A DNA stretch of 64,000 nt from Lutibacter oricola (GCF_900106565.1 NZ_FNNJ01000004.1:1-64000); one strand, 5' to 3'. Shown: positions 27,346-36,368, counted from the stretch's first letter. A program made the numbers and translations. Notes: generated from the sequence alone by a model not told the origin.

Positions 27346-29094
27346 ATGAAAAATTATAAAAGTTATATAATAGGTTTGATTGCTTTAGTTGGTGCTTTGC
27401 AATCTTGCGTAAAAGATTCTTATCTAGAAGAGGTAAATCCAAATGCTGTGTCTTCAGATAATTATTGGTCTAATTTAACAGAGTCAGAAGAGAATCTAAC
27501 ATCTGTATATGGAGGTTTGTTAAATCAATACCTTTGGAATTCAGAAGTTGAAGCTTTAAGAAGCGATTTAGCATTTCCAAGAGAGCGTACAAGACCTCTT
27601 AATTATGGGTATGAGTGGCATAGTCAAAGTTTTACAAATACAATTTCAACACATTATTTTAAAAGTTGGAATGCATTGTATAGAGTTATTTGGAGAGCTA
27701 ATCAGGTAATTGATGGATTAAATGGTATGGATGAAACTTTTAAAAGTCAAGAGCGTTGGACAACTCAAATGGCTGAAGCTAGATTTATGAGAGGGTTAAT
27801 GCATTTTTATGCACATTCTACATATAATCATGGTGAAATTATTATACGAGATAAAATACCTACAAGTTCTGAAGAATTTTCTAAACCACTTTCAACTTCA
27901 GAAGAAGCAATTGAGTTTTTTAGAACAGATTTACAATTTGCGTATGATAACTTACCAAATACTCAAACTCAAAAAACAAGAGTATCAAAAGGTACAGCAG
28001 CAACAGTTTTAGGTAAAAGTTATTTATATACTGAAGAATATGATTTAGCAATGCCTTTATTAAAAGATGTAATTGAAGGTCCTTACGGTTATAGTTTGTT
28101 AACGGGAGATGATGTAAGCTTATTATTTACACATGCTGGAGATTATAATGCTGAATCTATTTTAGAAATTAATTATACCGATCAACACGCTAGACTTATT
28201 CAAACAACTGATTCTTGGGATGAAGAAGCTTATACTACAAGATGGGCAAGATATACTGCGCCAACCAATTTAGGTGGTGGTGGAACAAGTTATTTTGTAC
28301 CTACATCATGGTTAACATATGAATATTCTAATGAACCTGTAAACCCAAATGATAGTCGTAATTATATTAGTGGAACTAATATTGCTAAAAGTGTGCCTTT
28401 ACGTTGTGCGCAAATGATTGCTGTAGTTAATGATGAAGAGTCTACCTATTATAATAAAACACCAGGATATGAGGCAACAACCTTTAGTGGTACAGTATTT
28501 TCACACTTTAAAAAATTAACCAATCATGATATTGTAGGTCATGAAGATGAAGTGTTATCAACAAGTTGGGCATCAGGTAAAAATATGATTGTGTACCGCT
28601 TAGCAGATGTTTACTTAATGTTAGCTGAATGTTTAATTCAAAAAAATGATATTGATGGAGCTTTAGGTTATATCAATGCAATTAGAAATAGATGGGGATT
28701 AATGCTTTTAGGTGCAGATGATGGTACAGGAACTTTTAACGATGTAACTTATACAAAAGAAACTTTAATGGATCATTTAATGTATTTAGAAAGACCTTTA
28801 GAAATTGGATTAGAAGGGTATGCAGAAAGAGCAAATGATTTAAGAAGATGGGGTGTTACTAAGCAACGTTTTGAAGCTTTAGCAGCAAAAGAATATAATG
28901 TTGTAAATTACAATTATACAAAAGCAGATGGTACTACTGGAAAAGGTAGTTTAATTCAAGAAGGACCAACTGTAAATGTAAAAACCGACGTTAATACAGA
29001 ATTTGATGATGCAGCTGTAAACTTTATAGAATCTGTACATGCTTACTTACCGTTGCCAACGGATGAATATTTATACAACCAAGAAGTAAACTAA
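27346..29094 (+). CDS. SusD/RagB-family surface glycan-binding lipoprotein
   Basis: This 582-residue protein has a lipobox LQSC (Cys21) and the SusD signature start YLEEVNPNAVSSDNYW. Helical TPR-like repeats follow and it ends in LPLPTDEYLYNQEVN, typical of the family C-terminus. SusD forms the lid of the SusC pore and binds the glycan at the cell surface. It is encoded directly after susC and 3 nt before the next glycan-binding protein gene, so these three form a tight surface-uptake cassette. Ligand identity is inferred from the locus. Confidence 0.97.
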   Translation: MKNYKSYIIGLIALVGALQSCVKDSYLEEVNPNAVSSDNYWSNLTESEENLTSVYGGLLNQYLWNSEVEALRSDLAFPRERTRPLNYGYEWHSQSFTNTISTHYFKSWNALYRVIWRANQVIDGLNGMDETFKSQERWTTQMAEARFMRGLMHFYAHSTYNHGEIIIRDKIPTSSEEFSKPLSTSEEAIEFFRTDLQFAYDNLPNTQTQKTRVSKGTAATVLGKSYLYTEEYDLAMPLLKDVIEGPYGYSLLTGDDVSLLFTHAGDYNAESILEINYTDQHARLIQTTDSWDEEAYTTRWARYTAPTNLGGGGTSYFVPTSWLTYEYSNEPVNPNDSRNYISGTNIAKSVPLRCAQMIAVVNDEESTYYNKTPGYEATTFSGTVFSHFKKLTNHDIVGHEDEVLSTSWASGKNMIVYRLADVYLMLAECLIQKNDIDGALGYINAIRNRWGLMLLGADDGTGTFNDVTYTKETLMDHLMYLERPLEIGLEGYAERANDLRRWGVTKQRFEALAAKEYNVVNYNYTKADGTTGKGSLIQEGPTVNVKTDVNTEFDDAAVNFIESVHAYLPLPTDEYLYNQEVN

Positions 29095-29097
29095 AAA

Positions 29098-30834
29098 ATG
29101 AGAATTATGAAGACTAAAATAAAATTACTAGCAATTATGTTGTTAAGCTGTATTGCTTTTACAACAAGTTGTACTGAAGATGATGTTGCGTTGGCAGAAG
29201 ATTATTTAGGTGTAAATAACAACTTTTCAAGTTTTAAATGGTACACGAGTGGATCAAGAACTACCTATGCAGATAGTGCTAAATATATTAATTTAAATAG
29301 TTATTTAGCTTTTTATGATATATCTCAAAATGTATTAACTCGCAAATGGAGTATTCCAGCATCAGGGAAATTTTTAAATAAAGAATTTACTGAAACAGAT
29401 TCTATTTACGATGCTTTTATCATTCCAGGTGATGCAGTATCATCAGAAGATGATTTAATAAATGTACTTTTTACTGAAGCTGGTTTAAAAGAGGTGTATT
29501 TGACTGATACATTTAAGGACTCTGTTAAAGGAGGAGTAAAAATGGGTGACGTATGGCAAGTAGAGCAATTATTTTCTATCGATGTTTTTGCAAATACAAA
29601 TCCAGAAGCTAAAGTTTTTAAATATGATTATAGCGTAGATCCAGACAACCCAACATTAGAAGAGGTTTTAAGCTTAACTGCTGCAGATATGCCTTCAGAA
29701 GAAAATATGGCATCTTGGCCAACAGTTTCTATTGAAGCGGGTGAAGAGTTAGTTTATGTAGATAAAAGTTCTTTAGGTAGACCAACAGCAGTAAAATGGT
29801 ACTTAGAAGGAGGAAAACCAGATGTTAGTAATAAAGATACAGCTATAATTAAGTACAATAAATTAGGAGATTTCACGGCATTTATGCAGTCTTCAAGATC
29901 TGGAGGAGATACAATTCCTACTTACTTTAGTACAAAATTAATCCCTTTAAATATTGAAGTTTTACCTTCAACTAAGCCTTTTGAATTAACGGGTAAAGCT
30001 ACTCTAGAGGATGGAGTTATATCATTTGCTGTAACTGGTGAAGCAGAGCAAGCTGTAAATCAAAAAGGTTTCTTTACAGTTCACGTTACAAATACAGCAG
30101 CAGGTTTTGATCAAAATATTGCTATAGATAATGTTTCAATTAATAGTGCCGATGCTACAATTATTGAAATAAAGTTAGGTGAGCCTACTTATAATACAGA
30201 TGAAATTGAAATTTCTTTTGCAGGAGGTAATATTGTATCTGTAGATTCTAGAGTATTACAAGATTTTGATGCTATTCCGGTTAATTTTGATATTGGTGAA
30301 AACATATTAAGTGCAAATTGGGCTGGTTTTGAAGATTCTACTACAAATTGGAAAGGCGCATTTTTAAGTGGTTACTGGGTTGGACCAACAAATGATGATA
30401 ATGGCTCAACAACATCACCTATATTTATGCAAAGTGATGAACAAGTTCACCCAACTCTTGGAGGTAAGTATAGTTTAAGATATCAATTCGACTTAGCAAA
30501 AACTATGAAATTACAAGGTTCAAGTTTTTCTAAACCAAATGGTATTGCAGCTGGAACTTACAGGGTTTCTTATATGATTTATTTAGAGCCAGGAAATACA
30601 ATGAAGAATTTTAGAAGTATTCTACAAGCTCCATATCAAAGAATAGAATGGGATATTGAATCTTTAGAAAGAGGTAAATGGATAACAATTAGCCAAGATA
30701 TTACAACAGGTGCTATAGCTTCAGGTAAACGATTAGATGTTAGTGTTGAACCTGGTGTTAATACAGGAGTTTCTGGTACTCAAACAATGTATTTAGATAA
30801 CTTAAGTTGGATAGAGTTAGTTCCAAGAAATTAA
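29098..30834 (+). CDS. Surface glycan-binding lipoprotein (SGBP) with PKD-like domain
   Basis: This 578-residue protein could start at 29098 or at the ATG at 29107; either gives a lipobox TTSC (Cys25 or Cys22). There is no catalytic motif. A PKD-like domain occupies about 215-300 (VSIEAGEELVYVDKSS, WYLEGGKPDVS). Two further beta domains follow, and a C-terminal domain from about 400 has many aromatic and Gly residues and ends in a strand YLDNLSWIEL, as in carbohydrate-binding modules. Proteins in this position next to susD bind polysaccharide at the surface. The family is diverse, so homology to named SGBPs is weak and the ligand is inferred. Confidence 0.8.
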   Translation: MRIMKTKIKLLAIMLLSCIAFTTSCTEDDVALAEDYLGVNNNFSSFKWYTSGSRTTYADSAKYINLNSYLAFYDISQNVLTRKWSIPASGKFLNKEFTETDSIYDAFIIPGDAVSSEDDLINVLFTEAGLKEVYLTDTFKDSVKGGVKMGDVWQVEQLFSIDVFANTNPEAKVFKYDYSVDPDNPTLEEVLSLTAADMPSEENMASWPTVSIEAGEELVYVDKSSLGRPTAVKWYLEGGKPDVSNKDTAIIKYNKLGDFTAFMQSSRSGGDTIPTYFSTKLIPLNIEVLPSTKPFELTGKATLEDGVISFAVTGEAEQAVNQKGFFTVHVTNTAAGFDQNIAIDNVSINSADATIIEIKLGEPTYNTDEIEISFAGGNIVSVDSRVLQDFDAIPVNFDIGENILSANWAGFEDSTTNWKGAFLSGYWVGPTNDDNGSTTSPIFMQSDEQVHPTLGGKYSLRYQFDLAKTMKLQGSSFSKPNGIAAGTYRVSYMIYLEPGNTMKNFRSILQAPYQRIEWDIESLERGKWITISQDITTGAIASGKRLDVSVEPGVNTGVSGTQTMYLDNLSWIELVPRN

Positions 30835-30855
30835 ATCTAAATTATATAATTATAT

Positions 30856-30900
30856 GAAGTCTGAAGTTGAGAATTTAATTTTTAACTTCAGACTTCTGTT
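30856..30900 (+). terminator. Hairpin between SGBP gene and the last sulfatase
   Basis: GAAGTCTGAAGTT (30856-30868) pairs with AACTTCAGACTTC (30884-30896) across a 15-nt loop, followed by TGTTTT. A strong 13-bp stem with a short T-run suggests termination or attenuation before the final sulfatase. Confidence 0.6.
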
Positions 30901-30927
30901 TTAAACTAATTTCAAAATAAAATTATT

Positions 30928-32370
30928 ATGAATAGAATTGTTGTAATTCTAATTGTTTCACTCTTGTTTTTAGGGTGTAAAAATGAACAAAAACCAGTTG
31001 TAAATACAAATCAAAAACCAAATATAATATACATTTTGGCAGATGATATGGGTATAGGAGATTTAGGAGCTTATGGTCAAGAAATTATTAAAACTCCAAA
31101 TCTTGATGCATTGGCAGCTAAAGGAATGAAGTTTACACAACATTATAGTGGTTCTGCAGTTTGTGCACCATCTCGTTCAACATTAATGACAGGAAAGCAT
31201 ACAGGACATACACCAATTAGAGGTAATAAAGAAGCAGGTAAAGGTCTTGAAGGTCAAGTTCCGTTGCCAGCAGAAACAATAACTTTAGCAGAAATGTTAA
31301 AAGAGCAAGGGTATGCAACAGGTATGTTTGGTAAGTGGGGATTAGGTTTTGAAGAAGGAGATCCAAACAGTCAAGGTTTTGATGAGTTTTATGGGTATAA
31401 TTGTCAAAAATTGGCACATCGCTATTATCCGCCTTATTTAAATCATAATCAAAAAAGAGATTCTTTAAAAGGAAATGACGGAACAAATACAGCTATTTAT
31501 TCTCAAGATAAAATACAAGATCATACTATAAAATTTATAGATGATAATAAGGATAAGCCTTTTTTTGCATATGTGCCATTAGCATTACCTCACGCAGAAA
31601 TTATTTCACCAAAAGATTCTATTTTTAAAATGTATGATGGCAAATTTAAAGAAACACCATATACAGAGGATAATAAATATACATCAGATTATGGACCAAA
31701 TATGGTTTGGTACGAGTATTGTTCTGTTGAAAAGCCTAAAGCTACTTATGCAGCTATGATAACTAGAATTGACGCTTATGTTGGTCAAATTTTAGCAAAG
31801 GTTAAAGAATTAGGCTTGGAAGAAAATACCGTTATTATGTTTGCAAGTGATAATGGTCCTTCTCCTGAAGGAGGAGCAAGCCCAGATTTTTTTAAAAGTA
31901 ATAGTCATTTTAGAGGTTATAAAAGAGATTTGTATGAAGGTGGTCTAAGAGCTCCTTTTATTGCTGTTTGGCCAAATAAAATTAAAGCAGGTAGTGAGTC
32001 TAATCATATTTCTGCCTTTTGGGATATTGTTCCAACAATTTCAGAAATAACTTCAGCTAAAACACCAAATAACATTGATGGTATTTCATTTTTGCCAACA
32101 CTAATGGGTAAAAAAGAACAAAAACAACACGATTATTTGTATTGGGAGTTTAATATAAAAACAGGTAGAAAAGCCATTCGAAAAGACGTTTGGAAAGGTG
32201 TTTGGTACAATATAAATAATAAGAAAAAACCAGGGAGTTTTGAACTATATAATTTATCTACAGATATTGCTGAAGAAACTAATATTGCAAATGAGAATCC
32301 TGAAATTGTAAAAGAATTAAAACAATTGATGAAAGAAGCTTCAATACCTTCTGAATTATTTCCAATTTAA
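30928..32370 (+). CDS. Family S1 sulfatase, lipoprotein
   Basis: This 480-residue protein has a lipobox FLGC (Cys17), metal-binding DD at 39-40 and the formylglycine motif C-A-P-S-R at Cys79, an accepted C-x-P-S-R variant. TGKHTGHTPIRGN follows at 88-100. GKWGLG replaces the commoner GKWHLG, and the ASDNGPSPEGG metal site is intact. It is a paralogue of the sulfatase at 14152, sharing the TGKHTGH block and the YDLYEGG-type region. It closes the locus after a hairpin and is followed by a strong terminator. Regiospecificity is unknown, but a second enzyme from the same branch suggests a related yet distinct sulfate position. Confidence 0.94.
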   Translation: MNRIVVILIVSLLFLGCKNEQKPVVNTNQKPNIIYILADDMGIGDLGAYGQEIIKTPNLDALAAKGMKFTQHYSGSAVCAPSRSTLMTGKHTGHTPIRGNKEAGKGLEGQVPLPAETITLAEMLKEQGYATGMFGKWGLGFEEGDPNSQGFDEFYGYNCQKLAHRYYPPYLNHNQKRDSLKGNDGTNTAIYSQDKIQDHTIKFIDDNKDKPFFAYVPLALPHAEIISPKDSIFKMYDGKFKETPYTEDNKYTSDYGPNMVWYEYCSVEKPKATYAAMITRIDAYVGQILAKVKELGLEENTVIMFASDNGPSPEGGASPDFFKSNSHFRGYKRDLYEGGLRAPFIAVWPNKIKAGSESNHISAFWDIVPTISEITSAKTPNNIDGISFLPTLMGKKEQKQHDYLYWEFNIKTGRKAIRKDVWKGVWYNINNKKKPGSFELYNLSTDIAEETNIANENPEIVKELKQLMKEASIPSELFPI

Positions 32371-32371
32371 C

Positions 32372-32402
32372 AAAAAAGCACTTCTAATTGAAGTGCTTTT
32401 TT
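32372..32402. terminator. Bidirectional terminator at the end of the PUL
   Basis: AAAAAAGCACTTC (32372-32384) pairs with GAAGTGCTTTTTT (32390-32402) across a 5-nt loop, with A and T runs on both flanks. It lies between convergent genes and should stop both transcripts. Confidence 0.85.
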
Positions 32403-32418
32403 TGTTATGTTTTTTTAT

Positions 32419-32889
32419 TTATTCTTTTGGAAAACTCATTTTTTCATCCATTTCTTTTTTTAAATCTATAGCTTGTATGTATAGTGACAATTTGCTTCTT
32501 AAATAATATAGAATTAATAGTATTATTAAAGCAATTGGAATAGTATAAATAAATTCATTTTCAGCAAAAGTGTCTTCATTACTGTTTATTGCAGAAATAA
32601 ATTGAAATAAATAAACAGTAATTGGTATTACCAATGCATGTACCCACCAATTTTTATTTGTTAGAAACCATAAAATTAAAAGTAAAAGCGGAGTTGCTTT
32701 TTCAAAAATAATATAAATAAAAATTTGAACATCTAAATACCCTCCTGCTTTTATTGTACCAAAATAAGTTTTGTATTCTAGAACTTCACTCGGAATACTC
32801 CTATGTATATATAGAAGGTATGGAGTGAAAATGATTAATATCATTATAAAGCTACTAATAAATAGCGAGAATTTTTTTTTATTTTTCAA
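32419..32889 (-). CDS. Four-helix membrane protein of unknown function
   Basis: This 156-residue protein has four predicted membrane helices (about 8-28, 52-77, 82-102 and 114-132) and a charged C-terminal tail KKEMDEKMSFPKE. I do not recognise a family. It is convergent with the PUL and separated from it by a bidirectional terminator. A minus-strand hairpin at 32946-32975 ends the transcript of the small gene upstream, so this gene must have its own promoter within the short gap before 32889. Confidence 0.65.
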   Translation of the reverse strand: MKNKKKFSLFISSFIMILIIFTPYLLYIHRSIPSEVLEYKTYFGTIKAGGYLDVQIFIYIIFEKATPLLLLILWFLTNKNWWVHALVIPITVYLFQFISAINSNEDTFAENEFIYTIPIALIILLILYYLRSKLSLYIQAIDLKKEMDEKMSFPKE

Positions 32890-32945
32890 TTTTCTGGGGT
32901 TTTGGAATTATATATAAAAGTAATAAAAAAAATTAATTCTCAAAA

Positions 32946-32975
32946 TAAAAAAAAACCACAATGAAACATTGTGGT
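32946..32975 (-). terminator. Terminator of the 42-residue peptide gene
   Basis: ACCACAATG (32955-32963) pairs with CATTGTGGT (32967-32975) around AAA. On the minus strand the stem is followed by a long T-run (the A-run at 32946-32955 on the plus strand). It lies downstream of the small gene that ends at 33020. Confidence 0.75.
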
Positions 32976-33019
32976 GTGTGTAAAAAAATCCTAAAAAAGG
33001 TACAATAAATTATTGTTTT

Positions 33020-33148
33020 TTAATATCTAGGAAGTTGTACTCTGTCTTTTCTGATAGCTTGCTCATCTGATACATTGTAGCTTAAAACTGTTACTGCAAC
33101 AAAAGCAGATACCATAAGTAATCCGAAAATTAATTTTAATTTTTTCAT
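33020..33148 (-). CDS. 42-residue exported or membrane-anchored peptide
   Basis: An ATG at 33148 opens a 42-codon frame beginning MKKLKLIFGLLMVSAFVAVT, a hydrophobic signal or anchor segment. A short charged tail follows, ending DRVQLPRY and a stop. A clear minus-strand terminator follows 45 bp later, so this is a separate transcription unit, which supports it being real. No family is recognised. The 395 bp upstream carry no other gene. Confidence 0.55.
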   Translation of the reverse strand: MKKLKLIFGLLMVSAFVAVTVLSYNVSDEQAIRKDRVQLPRY

Positions 33149-33544
33149 TTTTTTTATAAGAATTAAATGATTAGTAAGAGCATCAAAGCTAAAAAATTCT
33201 TAAAAAATAAGCAAAGAAATACCGCATTAATTTTAAAAATTTTTAAAAAAAATGGATACGTGAAGCTGTTTTTTCTTGTTTTACTAGCTGTATAGCTAAT
33301 TTTCAAAATTTAAACACTTCAAATTTTATTGAATAAAATTCCTATTTTGGAGATTTTAAAAGCAGTTTTGTTAAATAAACAATCAGTAAAATTTTATAAA
33401 CTGATAAAAATTACAAATCCTCTCCGTAAAAATTTGCAATATTAGGGACTAGCTTTTACACTGCAAATATAAATGTATTTTTATTAAAAACAAATTAAAG
33501 TTTAGGTTTGTTTATCCGTTTGTTTATTAAATCGAACCGTTTGT
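33149..33544. other. AT-rich gene-free stretch with GTTTGTTTAT repeats
   Basis: No gene is visible here. Near its right end three copies of GTTTGTTTAT start at 33506, 33518 and 33539, the last running into the 3' end of the methyltransferase gene. The rest is low-complexity A/T sequence that may hold the promoter of the 42-residue peptide gene, but no exact TAnnTTTG match at a good distance was found. Confidence 0.4.
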
Positions 33545-34735
33545 TTATTTGTTAGGTGTTTTTGTTTGTTTTTTGCAAATTACTACTATGTGTTTGTTGT
33601 TGCAGTCTGTTGTAAAAAATAAATATAGATTACCTCCATCTTTTATTTTGGTTTTCTTTCTTATTTCGTTAACTGTTTGCGGAAAGTTTCTTGTGGTTAT
33701 GTTTGCTTTCTTATTAGGGATTAATTTGTTGATAAGTTTTTTATCGTAAGAAATACAATGTTGCACTTCAAAAGATCTACCAGGGAAATCAATTAATTTT
33801 TCTGAAGTATATAAATGAGAGTTCTGTTGAAGTTTATCAATTTTTAACTGTTTAGATACTTGTTCAAATGCTCCAGCTTTTAAAATAGCTGCATTTGGCT
33901 CGTAAAGGTATTTTTTAGGTAGAGAGTAGGTTGCTGTACTTTGTTCATTTAAAGTGAAGTCAAAATGTTGATTATTAGTTTTACCAATATTTACAGTTTT
34001 AACTTTAATGGTTGAATTGTAATTTTTTTCAAGAATAAAAAGCAATTCTTTTACTTCATTATTAATTGCAATGGTATGGATTTCTTTTACAAATTTTAAT
34101 TCCGAAATAGCACTCGATATATCTAATAATGGTGAAACTTTTATTAGAATATTTGAAGTTTTTTCAAAAAGTAAATCTATATTTTTAGGAATATTTGGTA
34201 AACAGTCGGCTAGTAGAAAAACTTTTCCTTTTTTATCGTTTCTTCTAGATGGATCTGTGTAAATCCAATCAATAGCATCTATGTTGTTTAACAACTCTAA
34301 ACCATCACCCAAATACGTTTGAACGTTTTTTGTATTTAATTCTTTTAGGTTATGTGTTACTATATTAGAAAGGTTTTCATTTATTTCACAATGTGTAACG
34401 TTTTTAATATTTTTAGAAAAGTAGTAAGTATCAATACCAAAACCTCCTGTAATGTCTACTAACAACTCTCCTGAGACTAGATTTGCTTTATATTTAGCCG
34501 TAATTTCAGAAGATGTTTGTTCTATATTTAATTTATTTGGGTAATAAATATTTTTTGTTGAAAACCAATTAGGCAATTTTAGTTTGCATTTATTTTTTGA
34601 AGTAATTTGTTCTGCAAGTTCTTGAATTGTAACGTTTTCAAAAGGAGAACCTTTTAAAACTAGTTTGGTAATATCAGTTTTTAAATTACTAGTTATAAAT
34701 TCTTGAACTTCGGTATTTAAAATGGATAGATTCAA
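33545..34735 (-). CDS. Class I SAM-dependent methyltransferase with THUMP-like domain
   Basis: This 396-residue protein has the SAM-binding motif VDITGGFGIDTYYFS in the middle and the motif WIYTDPSRR, a variant of the D-P-P-Y active-site loop used by RNA and DNA base methyltransferases. A C-terminal segment corresponds to the THUMP-like domain found in this flavobacterial family. It probably modifies a structured RNA, but the target is unknown. It overlaps the DUF1697 gene by 4 nt (34732-34735) and is co-transcribed with it and with the permease upstream. Confidence 0.85.
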   Translation of the reverse strand: MNLSILNTEVQEFITSNLKTDITKLVLKGSPFENVTIQELAEQITSKNKCKLKLPNWFSTKNIYYPNKLNIEQTSSEITAKYKANLVSGELLVDITGGFGIDTYYFSKNIKNVTHCEINENLSNIVTHNLKELNTKNVQTYLGDGLELLNNIDAIDWIYTDPSRRNDKKGKVFLLADCLPNIPKNIDLLFEKTSNILIKVSPLLDISSAISELKFVKEIHTIAINNEVKELLFILEKNYNSTIKVKTVNIGKTNNQHFDFTLNEQSTATYSLPKKYLYEPNAAILKAGAFEQVSKQLKIDKLQQNSHLYTSEKLIDFPGRSFEVQHCISYDKKLINKLIPNKKANITTRNFPQTVNEIRKKTKIKDGGNLYLFFTTDCNNKHIVVICKKQTKTPNK

Positions 34736-35280
34736 TTGATGGTATTGCTTAATTCTACTAATTTGGTTATTGTTTTCCAGTTTCTAGAAGTAGCTGGACT
34801 TTTTAACTTTTTTTCAAAAATATTATTTGTTAGCTTAGTTTTACCATAACTATTTGGGCAGTAAATGTAAGCTGTTTTATTGTCAATAATAAACTCATCC
34901 GTATTTGAAATGTTTTCTAAATATTCCGTTTCACTTAAATCTGGTGTGCTATTAAAAAGGGTTGCATAAAGTTTGGAAATATCAACACTGTTATTTTTTT
35001 TTATAAACGGATTAGATTCAAATATTGTTGTAAGTTCTTTTTTGGAAATAACTAACGTATTGATAGTGTATCCATATTTATCAAAAATACTTTTGCTAAT
35101 ATTTTGTTGAATAGTTTCTTTATTCACTTTTTTTGAATTAAAAATAATATTCCCACTTTGTATATAAGTAATAACATTTTCGAAAGAAATATTTTCTAAT
35201 AGCTCTTTTAATTCTGCCATTTTTATACGGTTTTTACCACCAACATTAATTCCTCGCAATAATGCTATATAAGTTATCAT
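34732..35280 (-). CDS. DUF1697-family protein
   Basis: This 182-residue cytoplasmic protein begins MITYIALLRGINVGGKNRIKM, cut short here by a helix ending at SFENVITYIQSGNIIF, which is the DUF1697 hallmark. The family has a ferredoxin-like fold in solved structures but no established function. It shares a 4-nt overlap with the methyltransferase gene downstream and lies 2 nt after the permease gene, so the three are translated from one message. Confidence 0.9.
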   Translation of the reverse strand: MITYIALLRGINVGGKNRIKMAELKELLENISFENVITYIQSGNIIFNSKKVNKETIQQNISKSIFDKYGYTINTLVISKKELTTIFESNPFIKKNNSVDISKLYATLFNSTPDLSETEYLENISNTDEFIIDNKTAYIYCPNSYGKTKLTNNIFEKKLKSPATSRNWKTITKLVELSNTIN

Positions 35281-35282
35281 TA

Positions 35283-36365
35283 TTATAAATCTTTAGTAAG
35301 AGATTTAACAATTTTATTGTCTGCTAAAAATGCTTTTAAAATAACTTTTATCGCTGTGTAAGTTGGTATTGCTACTACCATACCAACAACTCCAAAAATA
35401 GTTCCTGAAATTAAAATAATTAAGAAAATTTCGAGCGGATGAGATTTTACACTTTTCGAAAAAATTAAAGGTTGACTTATAAAATTATCGATTAGTTGAG
35501 CAAATATATAGCCAATCATTACATAAATAGTAGTAGGTAGAATTTCTGTTTGAAAGTCTAATCCTAGATTACTGCTCATAGATAAAAATAGCATCAAAAC
35601 ACCACCAATTAGTGGTCCTATGTATGGAATTAAATTTAGCAGAGCACATAAAAATGCAATTACTATGCTATTTTCAATTCCGAAGGAAGCTAGAACAATT
35701 GCATAAATAATAAATAGGATACTAATTTGAAAAACTAGACCAATAAAATATCTAGAAAGTAAATTATTTATTGTTCCCAAAGAGTTTTTAAGTTTACTTT
35801 CACTTTTGTCACTTACTAAAACATATACGGATTTCTCCATAATATGTGTGTCTTTCATTAAAAAGAAGGTGATAAATATTACTGAAAACAAGCCTATGCT
35901 TAAGTTTCCGAGTGTTCCAATTACAGAGTTTAATAGGTTTGGAATTGCTTTAGCATTTTTAAACAAATCTGCATTTTTTAATTCATTTAAAACATCAATA
36001 TTATGAGCTAAAAAATAATCGTTTATTTGAACTAATAAATGTTCAATGGTGCTTTGTAGTTTTTCAATATTTAATAAAGATAGGTTTTCACCTTGTTTAA
36101 TAATTAAAGGAATAAACATACTTATTAAGCCAAAAAATACTCCTAAAAACAATGTCATTGTAACTAAAACTGCCATTGAATTTGGCATTTTTAATTTTTT
36201 TCTGAAGAATTTTAAAATGGGACTAGCAATTAAAGCAATAACAGCAGCAATGGCAACATAAACTAAAATGCTTTGAATTTGATATAAAAAGAATAGGAGT
36301 AACGCAATTCCAATTAGCATTCCTATTGCTTTAAGTATTCCATTAGTAATTGTGTTTGAAGTCAT
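35283..36365 (-). CDS. AI-2E-family membrane transporter
   Basis: This 360-residue protein has about eight membrane helices: two or three at the N-terminus, a long periplasmic segment (about 80-150), then a cluster including LLNLIPYIGPLIGG, the signature of the AI-2E/PerM family. Family members export small molecules or act in sodium/proton exchange; quorum-signal export was claimed only for a few. No substrate can be assigned. It lies 3 nt after the phosphoesterase gene upstream in the same operon. Confidence 0.93.
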   Translation of the reverse strand: MTSNTITNGILKAIGMLIGIALLLFFLYQIQSILVYVAIAAVIALIASPILKFFRKKLKMPNSMAVLVTMTLFLGVFFGLISMFIPLIIKQGENLSLLNIEKLQSTIEHLLVQINDYFLAHNIDVLNELKNADLFKNAKAIPNLLNSVIGTLGNLSIGLFSVIFITFFLMKDTHIMEKSVYVLVSDKSESKLKNSLGTINNLLSRYFIGLVFQISILFIIYAIVLASFGIENSIVIAFLCALLNLIPYIGPLIGGVLMLFLSMSSNLGLDFQTEILPTTIYVMIGYIFAQLIDNFISQPLIFSKSVKSHPLEIFLIILISGTIFGVVGMVVAIPTYTAIKVILKAFLADNKIVKSLTKDL

Positions 36366-36368
36366 ATA

